Source: G965220205 sp965220205 (GTDB taxonomy: Bacteria > Chloroflexota > Dehalococcoidia > Lucifugimonadales > Australimonadaceae). Taken from it: a stretch of DNA of 64,000 nt. Of this stretch, positions 1 through 5,946 are shown piece by piece (positions within the stretch are counted from its first letter, which is position 1; every line of letters starts with the position of its first letter). The notes under the pieces were generated by a model that was not told the DNA's origin, made no database searches, and worked only from the letters and a program-made list of their open reading frames with translations. The position numbers were made by a program, and so were the translations under genes. The DNA is taken from contig OZ244812.1 of the NCBI GenBank assembly GCA_965220205.1, positions 2,294,001-2,358,000 of the forward strand. Reading direction: 5' to 3'.

Positions 1-49
1 AACGGCCAGTATAGGAACGAGGTTGCGGAGGGGTCAAGCGCGCGGACCA

Positions 50-82
50 CAAAACAGGCCCCCCGCGTGCGCGGGGGCCTGT
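50..82 (-). terminator. Terminator after hsp20
   Basis: A 10-bp inverted repeat (ACAGGCCCCC paired with GGGGGCCTGT) spans 54-82 with a 9-nt loop. On the minus strand it is followed by a short T run (51-54). It lies about 30 bp past the hsp20 stop, where a rho-independent terminator is expected. Confidence 0.7.
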
Positions 83-113
83 CCCGGAGGGAGGAGACGC
101 TGAGGGGCCGACG

Positions 114-590
114 TTAGCTCACCGGCGCCTCGGCGCCCTTGACCTTCACGGTGAGCTGCTTCGCCTTCTTGGCCTCGGACTTGGGCAGCGTCACCGTGAG
201 GACGCCGTCCTCGTAGGTGGTCTCGGCCCTGTCGGGGTCCACGGTCTCGGGCAACCGCAGCGAGCGCCGGAACGAGCCGAAGCGCCGCTCGCGCATCAGG
301 TAGGCGTTTTCCTTGTGCTCCTCCTCGCTCTCGGTCTGGCCCGAAAGGGTCAGGACATCGTCCTCGATCGTCACGCTGACGTCCTCCGGCTTGATGCCGG
401 GCAGGGACGCGTGCACCGAGAAGGCGTCGTCGCCCCGCACCACGTCCAGCGGGATCGCCCAGCTCCCTTCGCCGTGGTTCGTGAACCGGCGCGAGCCGTA
501 ACCCCACCGCGGTCGGCCGCCCCACATTCGATCGAACACGTCCTCCACTCGCGCAAAGTCCCGGAATGGATCGTACCTCTGTAGAATCAT
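114..590 (-). CDS. hsp20: Hsp20/alpha-crystallin small heat-shock protein
   Basis: This is an ATP-independent holdase of 158 aa that keeps unfolding proteins soluble in the cytoplasm. The alpha-crystallin domain covers about residues 40-145; its conserved end reads GVLTVTLPK, followed by a Lys-rich tail. I start it at the ATG encoding MILQRYDPF because AAGGAGG lies 8 nt upstream (599-605); a longer in-frame start exists but lacks this site. It is monocistronic, with its own promoter at 660-688 and a terminator. Inverted repeats around the promoter suggest heat or stress regulation. The family assignment is secure; the regulation is inferred. Confidence 0.93.
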   Translation of the reverse strand: MILQRYDPFRDFARVEDVFDRMWGGRPRWGYGSRRFTNHGEGSWAIPLDVVRGDDAFSVHASLPGIKPEDVSVTIEDDVLTLSGQTESEEEHKENAYLMRERRFGSFRRSLRLPETVDPDRAETTYEDGVLTVTLPKSEAKKAKQLTVKVKGAEAPVS

Positions 591-659
591 GTTGCCTTCC
601 TCCTTCGGAGAGTTCGCTCGATGGCCCGCCGTCGTGTGCGGCTCCATCGCTCACAGCGA

Positions 660-688
660 ATAATATGATACATGTCATAGAATATCAA
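660..688 (-). promoter_or_regulatory. hsp20 promoter with flanking inverted repeats
   Basis: On the minus strand TTGATA (683-688) and TATTAT (660-665) are separated by exactly 17 bp, a good sigma-70-type promoter about 70 bp before the hsp20 start. An imperfect palindrome (ATGATACATGTCAT, about 665-678) fills the spacer. A second inverted repeat, TGATAC-ATAGC-GTATCA, lies just upstream at 695-711. Either could be an operator. Confidence 0.6.
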
Positions 689-746
689 CTATTCTGATAC
701 ATAGCGTATCAATGATAGAGCGGCGTCATGCGGCGGTTCGGGGACC

Positions 747-971
747 GCCCCCGTCTGGCCTCCTCCCCGCCTCGCGCCGTCATTCCCGTGCCCCGACACG
801 GGAATCCATGCCCCTTGCGTACGGACCGCCCACTACGGCTGGACCCTCGCCGCGACACCCGCCGCTCCCCCTGCCCCCGTCCGGCCTCCTCCCCGCCTCG
901 CGCCGTCATTCCCGTGCCCCGACACGGGAATCCATGCCCCTTGCGTACGGACCGCCCACAACGGCTGGACC
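747..971. repeat. Two direct copies of a 99-bp unit, period 126 bp
   Basis: Bases 747-845 recur at 873-971 with about two mismatches. Each unit contains a short palindrome of the form ATTCCCGTG...CACGGGAAT (about 782-806 and 908-932), like the REP-type hairpins elsewhere in the window (24284-24341). The region from 720 to 1200 is GC-rich and has no convincing gene; its open frames run through the repeats and resemble nothing. Confidence 0.8.
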
Positions 972-1013
972 TCGCTACCCCACCCGCCGCTCCCACCGCC
1001 CCAGTCCGGGCCT

Positions 1014-1031
1014 CCTCCCCCGTGGGGGAGG
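1014..1031. repeat. CCTCCCCC/GGGGGAGG palindrome, copy 1
   Basis: A perfect 8-bp stem with a 2-nt loop. The same palindrome, with similar flanks (ctcaat before the stem, aggaggc after it), occurs at 17253-17271 and 39006-39024. It is therefore a dispersed intergenic family rather than a single terminator. Confidence 0.7.
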
Positions 1032-1196
1032 ATGAGGTGGGGCAGCCACGCGCACTCGGCCCACGCGGAGACCCCCGCTGCGACATCCGCCCCTCCCCCG
1101 AACGCCTCCCAACCCCTACCATGCCTGTTGAAGCCTGCCCTGAGCCGGTTGAAGGGGCCCCGAGACCCGGCGCGCTGGCGCGCCGGGCCGCGGCCC

Positions 1197-1291
1197 GATT
1201 TACGAGTAAATGTCGCAAAATGTCGCAGAATGTCGCACTATTTCAACCCTCCACTCGTAAACCCCTGCAATCTACGAGTGAGAAACCTCAC
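1197..1291 (+). repeat. Start-codon array (three ATG at 10-bp period) with flanking TACGAGT repeats
   Basis: The decamer ATGTCGCA(A/G/C)(A/T) is repeated three times, placing ATG at 1210, 1220 and 1230, one in each reading frame. It is followed by ACTCGTA (1253-1259) and TACGAGT (1273-1279), and TACGAGT also precedes it (1201-1207). About 90 bp of this block, including the segment coding RKPLQSTSEKP, is recognisably similar to 17572-17660. I read it as a relic or copy of a dispersed element; no long gene follows. Confidence 0.65.
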
Positions 1292-1404
1292 GTTTTGGGC
1301 CCATTTCCGGCCATTTTGGCCCATTTCCGTTCAATTCCAGCGTTCGGCAGCCATGCGTGACGACGTAGGCTCAGGACGAACGTCACGCGCCCACGGAGGA
1401 CAGC

Positions 1405-2010
1405 GTGTCCGCTGACCGCCTGCTCATCGCTACGAACAACGCCCACAAGAGCACAGAATTCCGCCGGTTGCTGAGCGCCGCCCCCTTCGAGCTCGTCACC
1501 CCCGCAGACCTTGGCCTCGCGCTCGACGTGACGGAGGACGGCGACACGTTCCGGGCGAACGCTTCGCTAAAGGCCCACGCATTCGCGGCAGCCAGTGGGT
1601 TGCCGTCGTTGGCCGACGACTCGGGCATCGAGGTCGACGCGCTCGACGGGCGACCGGGCCTGCTGTCGGCGCGATACGGAGGGCCCGGGCTCGACGATGA
1701 TGGGAGACTGCATCGGCTGCTGCACGAGGTCGCCTCGGTCCATGAGGCGCAGCGCACGTGCCGCTACCGGGCTGTGCTTGTGTTGGCCGACCCGTCGGGC
1801 GGCGAACGAGCGGCGGAGGGCGTCTGCGAGGGCAGGGTCGCCCGTGAGCCTGCGGGCGCCAACGGGTTCGGGTACGACCCGGTCTTCATCGTCCCCGAGT
1901 ACGGCAGGACGATGGCCGAGCTGACGCCGGCCGAGAAGGACGCGATCAGCCACCGGGGACGGGCTGTCCGGGCATTGCTCCTCGCACTTGTGGCGCCGGA
2001 CGAGCGATAA
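1405..2010 (+). CDS. rdgB: RdgB/HAM1 non-canonical purine NTP pyrophosphatase
   Basis: This cytoplasmic enzyme hydrolyses dITP, XTP and ITP to the monophosphates, keeping deaminated purines out of nucleic acids. The 201-aa product shows the family signatures: an N-terminal (I/L)ATNNxHKxxE nucleotide-binding stretch at residues 8-18, the LADDSGIEVDAL loop near 68-79, and the conserved GFGYDPVF and SHRGRA motifs near the C-terminus. It starts with GTG; GGAGGA lies 5 nt upstream. moaA follows after 6 bp, so the two are probably co-transcribed. Confidence 0.94.
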   Translation: MSADRLLIATNNAHKSTEFRRLLSAAPFELVTPADLGLALDVTEDGDTFRANASLKAHAFAAASGLPSLADDSGIEVDALDGRPGLLSARYGGPGLDDDGRLHRLLHEVASVHEAQRTCRYRAVLVLADPSGGERAAEGVCEGRVAREPAGANGFGYDPVFIVPEYGRTMAELTPAEKDAISHRGRAVRALLLALVAPDER

Positions 2011-2016
2011 GCGATA

Positions 2017-3072
2017 ATGGACGGGATGACCACGCGAACGGAGCTGCTCAACGATGCCCTTGGCAGGCCGCTGCACGACCTGCGCGTCTCCGTGACGGAC
2101 CGGTGCAATCTCAGATGTTCCTACTGCATGCCTGCGGAGGTGTTCGGCGAGCGGTACGAGTTCCTGCCTCGGAGCCACGTGCTGACCTACGAGGAGATTG
2201 CGCGCGTAACCCGGCTGCTCGTGGGATTCGGCGTGAGCAAGGTGCGCCTGACCGGCGGCGAGCCGCTCGTGCGCCAGGACATCGAGACGCTGGTGGCGCA
2301 GCTCAGCGCCATCGCCGGCATCGAGGACATGACGCTCACGACGAACGGCGTCCTGCTGCCCGCCCACGCCGAAGGTCTGCGGCAGGCGGGCCTCGAGCGC
2401 ATCACGGTCAGCCTGGACAGTCTCGATGCGGAGGTCTTTGGCGCGATGAACGGCCGGGGCGTCTCGCCCGATGTCGTGCTGCGCGGGATTGAGGCTGCCG
2501 AGCGCGCGGGGCTCAGTCCCATCAAGATCAACGCGGTCATTGAGCGAGGCGTCAACGATCACACAGCCGTCGACTTGGCCAGGCGTTTCAAGGGCACCGG
2601 CCATATCGTCCGGTTCATCGAGTTCATGGACGTGGGAAACCTGAACGCCTGGGAGCGCAGCCGCGTCGTGCCCTCCCGCGAGCTTGCGGAGCGCATCAAC
2701 GCCGCGACGCCCATCGAGCCCATCGCCCCCAACTACACCGGCGAGGTGGCGGAGCGTTGGCGTTACGTGGACGGCGACGGCGAGATTGGGTTCATCTCGT
2801 CGGTCACGCAGCCCTTCTGCGGCCAGTGCACGCGCGCCAGACTCTCGCCGGAGGGCAGCGTCTACACCTGCCTGTTCGCCGAGCAGGGCACGGATGTGAA
2901 GGGGCCGCTGCGAGCGGGCGCGACCGACGATGAGCTCCGTAGTCTGATCCGCGAAATCTGGACGGGGCGCCGCGACCGCTACTCGGAGCTGCGGGCGTCG
3001 TTGCGCGACTCCGGCCGCTCCTCCGGATCACCCTCCGGACGAAAAGTTGAGATGTACCAGATTGGCGGGTGA
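2017..3072 (+). CDS. moaA: GTP 3',8-cyclase MoaA
   Basis: This radical-SAM enzyme performs the first step of molybdenum cofactor synthesis, cyclising GTP. The N-terminal 4Fe-4S motif CNLRCSYC gives C30, C34 and C37, and a second cluster is built from the C-terminal CGQC...C. The C-terminal GG tail needed for activity is present (ends YQIGG). The product is 351 aa, normal length. An ATG nine bases further in is an alternative start. The next gene supplies MoaC, the partner that completes cyclic pyranopterin formation; the spacing is 7 bp. Confidence 0.95.
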   Translation: MDGMTTRTELLNDALGRPLHDLRVSVTDRCNLRCSYCMPAEVFGERYEFLPRSHVLTYEEIARVTRLLVGFGVSKVRLTGGEPLVRQDIETLVAQLSAIAGIEDMTLTTNGVLLPAHAEGLRQAGLERITVSLDSLDAEVFGAMNGRGVSPDVVLRGIEAAERAGLSPIKINAVIERGVNDHTAVDLARRFKGTGHIVRFIEFMDVGNLNAWERSRVVPSRELAERINAATPIEPIAPNYTGEVAERWRYVDGDGEIGFISSVTQPFCGQCTRARLSPEGSVYTCLFAEQGTDVKGPLRAGATDDELRSLIREIWTGRRDRYSELRASLRDSGRSSGSPSGRKVEMYQIGG

Positions 3073-3079
3073 CGCAGGA

Positions 3080-4006
3080 ATGATCGATATCTACACGGAC
3101 GGGTCGTGCCTCGGCAACCCCGGCCCCGGAGGCTGGGCCGCCATCATCATGGACGGCGTGGACACGAAGCGGATATCCGGCGGCGACCCCCGAACGACGA
3201 ACAACCGCATGGAACTGACGGCCGCGATTCAAGGCCTTGCGGCTTTGCCTCCCGGCTCTCCTGTCGCCGTCCACAGCGACAGCGAGTACCTCGTCAAGAC
3301 CATGACCCTCAACTGGAAGCGCAACAAGAATAACGACCTGTGGGACAAGCTCGACCTCCTCTCCGCCGAGCGGCAGGTCATCTGGGAATGGGTGCGGGCC
3401 CACGTCGGTCACCCGTACAACGAAGAAGCGGACCGCCTCGCCGTCGCCGCCATGCGCGGCTACGTCGGCGGCGGCGCAGCGCGGGGGATGGCGCCGGGAA
3501 AAGCCGAGGCGCCGCAGGCCCAGCCGGAGCCCGCGGCGCTTTCCCACGTCGACGCCGAGGGTAAGGCCCGCATGGTCGACGTGAGCGCGAAACCGGACAC
3601 CGCGCGAGACGCAGTCGCCGTCGGCACGGTGACGATGCGGCCGGAAACGCTTGCCCTCATCCTCCAAGGCAGAGTCCCGAAGGGGGATGTCTTCACCGTC
3701 GCGCGCATCGCCGGCGTCAACGCGGCGAAGCACACGTGGGAGCTCATCCCGCTCGCCCACCAGATACCCCTCTCCCACGTGACGGTCGATTTCGAGACCG
3801 ACCCTCCGTCAGGGACGGTCACGATAACAGCGGCGGCGCGCACGATGGCCAAGACAGGCGTCGAGATGGAGGCGCTCACTGCCGTCTCGCTCGCAGCGCT
3901 CACGATCTACGACATGTGCAAGGCAGTGGACCGCGGTATGCGCGTCAGCGGCGTGCGCCTCGTCGAGAAGCACGGCGGCGTGCACGGAGACTACGAAGCG
4001 CACTGA
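3080..4006 (+). CDS. RNase HI-MoaC fusion protein
   Basis: Two complete enzymes lie in one 308-aa chain. Residues 1-130 are RNase HI, which cuts RNA in RNA:DNA hybrids: the catalytic set D7, E45 (in NNRMEL), D67 (in HSDSEY) and D118 is visible, as is His111. An Ala/Pro-rich linker (about 131-153) leads to MoaC (154-308), with SHVDAEGKARMVDVS, the IPLAHQIPLSHV stretch and the GVEMEAL motif. MoaC works after MoaA, whose gene ends 7 bp upstream. I start at MIDIYTDGS, the canonical RNase HI beginning. No stop or frame change separates the domains, so the fusion is real in this sequence. Confidence 0.92.
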   Translation: MIDIYTDGSCLGNPGPGGWAAIIMDGVDTKRISGGDPRTTNNRMELTAAIQGLAALPPGSPVAVHSDSEYLVKTMTLNWKRNKNNDLWDKLDLLSAERQVIWEWVRAHVGHPYNEEADRLAVAAMRGYVGGGAARGMAPGKAEAPQAQPEPAALSHVDAEGKARMVDVSAKPDTARDAVAVGTVTMRPETLALILQGRVPKGDVFTVARIAGVNAAKHTWELIPLAHQIPLSHVTVDFETDPPSGTVTITAAARTMAKTGVEMEALTAVSLAALTIYDMCKAVDRGMRVSGVRLVEKHGGVHGDYEAH

Positions 4007-4021
4007 CATGAGGAAGACGCC

Positions 4022-5452
4022 ATGACGCCGGCAGCCACGGAACAGCCCTCACTATCGGTCAGTGTCAAGAATTTCGGCCCTGTGGCAGAGGGCCGGGTCC
4101 AACTGAAGCCTCTCACCGTGCTGATCGGGCCGAACAACACGGGCAAGTCCTACCTAGCGCTGCTCATCTACGCGCTGACTAAGGTCCTACGCGGTGGAAG
4201 GCGGGGAGTCAGCCTCTCGATGTCACGCGATGTGAGCACGAGAATCCGAGAAGAGCTACGGCGATGGGGGGAGCAACCGGATGCCTCCTCCCCGCTGGAC
4301 GGACGCGTGCAGTCATGGTTCGACCTGCCGGTGGCACTGAGGGCCGCTTTGAGCGAGTCCGTCACGGACCGTCTCGATAGTCTCCGCCCCGCTCTGGAGA
4401 CCGGATTCCAGGACTACTTCGGCGTTGACCATTCGTCTGATTTGGTCAGGCGGTATAGTCGGAGCCCGCTCGATGTTCAGGTATCCAATGGGAGCCCTCT
4501 CCTTTCGTTGAACAGGCGCCGCACTCCTGAAGACCTGGTAGTCGATCGGCTGAATCTTGATTTGAATGCTCTTGCAGTGGAACTGCCTGGATTCCGACCC
4601 GCCGATCTCGAATTTGCGCACTTCGACGCGACGGAAGCCGTCTGGAACGGCCTGCTCGGCTCAGTGGGTGTTCCGCTCGCCGCACACTATCTGCCCGCGG
4701 CCCGGTCGGGGATCATGAACGGCTGGCAGGTATACGCGTCCCTGGCGGTCGAAACCCTCAGACGGAGAGTGGGGACCGAGCGCATCGAGCTACATCCCTT
4801 CACCGGAGTGGCCGGTGACTTCCTCCAAGTCTTGCTGGAACGGCCGCTGGCGGCGCGTCGTAGGAGGCCCATGCCCAAGGGCATGCAAGCGGCGTTGGAC
4901 ATTCTGGAAGGGGAGATACTAGAGGGGGAGGTTGTCGTTGACGAGGTGCGCTCGAACCAGAGAACGCTCCTGTACCGAGACGGGCAATTCAAACTCAGCT
5001 TACACCGGGCTTCCTCGATGACCGCTGAGTTGGCGCCCCTGGACCTCTGGATCAGATACCTGGTCAGGCCAGGCGAGTTGCTCATCATCGACGAGCCCGA
5101 GGCGCACCAGCACCCGGAGAACCAGCGCAGAATCGCTAGGGTGCTCGTAAGACTCGCGCGGGCCGGCGTCAAGGTTCTCTGCACGACGCATAGCTCCCTC
5201 ATACTCCATCAACTGAGCAACCATCTTCTGGCGTCCGAGACCCCAGCCCCGCGCAGGAGTCAGCTGAAGTTCGGTGACGCCGACGTGCTGCGGCCGGACG
5301 AGCTTGGCGTGTACCTGTTCGAGCCGCCGCGCCGCAGCACGCGCATCCGCGAGATTGCGTTCGAGCCGGGGTTCGGGATTCCGGAGGACGAGTTCGTTCG
5401 GGTGTCTGAAGCAGTCGGGGAAGAATCCTTTGCGTTGACCCATCGGGCATGA
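4022..5452 (+). CDS. AAA family (OLD/AAA15-like) ATPase, partner of a nuclease-like gene
   Basis: A 476-aa SMC/ABC-like ATPase. Walker A is GPNNTGKS at 36-43; Walker B is LLIIDEPEAHQHP near 351-363, followed by an H-loop TTHS near 388. The middle (about 60-330) is a helical insertion typical of OLD-type ATPases. The start follows GAGGAAG. It begins 15 bp after moaC and its last codons overlap the next gene as ATGA, so the pair is translationally coupled. The GC content looks lower than in flanking genes. ATPases of this class drive nuclease partners in anti-phage systems such as Gabija and PARIS; the role here is inferred, and no specific named system is claimed. Confidence 0.85.
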   Translation: MTPAATEQPSLSVSVKNFGPVAEGRVQLKPLTVLIGPNNTGKSYLALLIYALTKVLRGGRRGVSLSMSRDVSTRIREELRRWGEQPDASSPLDGRVQSWFDLPVALRAALSESVTDRLDSLRPALETGFQDYFGVDHSSDLVRRYSRSPLDVQVSNGSPLLSLNRRRTPEDLVVDRLNLDLNALAVELPGFRPADLEFAHFDATEAVWNGLLGSVGVPLAAHYLPAARSGIMNGWQVYASLAVETLRRRVGTERIELHPFTGVAGDFLQVLLERPLAARRRRPMPKGMQAALDILEGEILEGEVVVDEVRSNQRTLLYRDGQFKLSLHRASSMTAELAPLDLWIRYLVRPGELLIIDEPEAHQHPENQRRIARVLVRLARAGVKVLCTTHSSLILHQLSNHLLASETPAPRRSQLKFGDADVLRPDELGVYLFEPPRRSTRIREIAFEPGFGIPEDEFVRVSEAVGEESFALTHRA

Positions 5453-5904
5453 CGCAACGTTCCTTGCCCAATCCCCTGAACCAACTCCGCCTGCTTCACG
5501 CTGCCCATGTGGACTGCCTGGCGACGCGCCTGAGGAAAGAGGGTTGCAGCGCACAGCCCCCACCCTCGAGTGTGTGCATCGACTGTGACTCGTGTCCCGT
5601 GTTCCCGGAACAGAGCACGCGGCCCGATTACGTGGTCCTCGCCGCCACTCCCGAGGGCGAGGTCTGGCATGTGGTGGAGATGAAGGGACGAGTGTCATCG
5701 GCTAGCCGCGTTGTGCAGCAGCTGCAGGCGGGAGCATCCATCATCGAGGAGAGTCCGCCTTTCGCGGTCAGCCTGGATGCCGATCTGTCTCCAACCGTGC
5801 TCCATGACGGCGGGCTCAGAGTGGCGGACTTCCAAAGCAAGGCCGTCCGGTTCAGGGGTACGCCGAAGCGGATTCGTTGGCTCCGGTGTGGCAGCCAGTT
5901 GTAG
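5449..5904 (+). CDS. Predicted PD-(D/E)XK nuclease-like protein
   Basis: A 151-aa protein I do not recognise by name. Residues 59-79 read RPDYVV...VVEMKG, giving D60 and E77-x-K79 in the spacing of a PD-(D/E)XK catalytic core. A helix with QQLQAGA (90-96) follows, matching the Gln-bearing helix common in that fold. A Cys cluster (C43, C46, C49) may bind metal. It overlaps the upstream ATPase gene by 4 bp (ATGA) and ends 42 bp before pcrA. The motif is visible but the fold is not proven; an alternative is a non-catalytic regulator of the ATPase. Confidence 0.6.
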   Translation: MTQRSLPNPLNQLRLLHAAHVDCLATRLRKEGCSAQPPPSSVCIDCDSCPVFPEQSTRPDYVVLAATPEGEVWHVVEMKGRVSSASRVVQQLQAGASIIEESPPFAVSLDADLSPTVLHDGGLRVADFQSKAVRFRGTPKRIRWLRCGSQL

Positions 5905-5932
5905 TGCCCCGTACGGGACGACTCCCCGGTCG

Positions 5933-5938
5933 TATAAT
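5933..5938 (+). promoter_or_regulatory. -10 element of pcrA, near-leaderless
   Basis: A perfect TATAAT ends 8 nt before the pcrA ATG, so transcription would begin at or within 2 nt of the start codon. No Shine-Dalgarno site is present upstream, which agrees with leaderless translation. Confidence 0.65.
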
Positions 5939-5946
5939 CCTCGCCT

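Noticed and set aside
1210..1240. Tandem decamers considered as a CRISPR or tandem-repeat locus
   Set aside because: Only three units of 10 bp with no spacers and no cas genes; CRISPR repeats are longer and separated by unique spacers.
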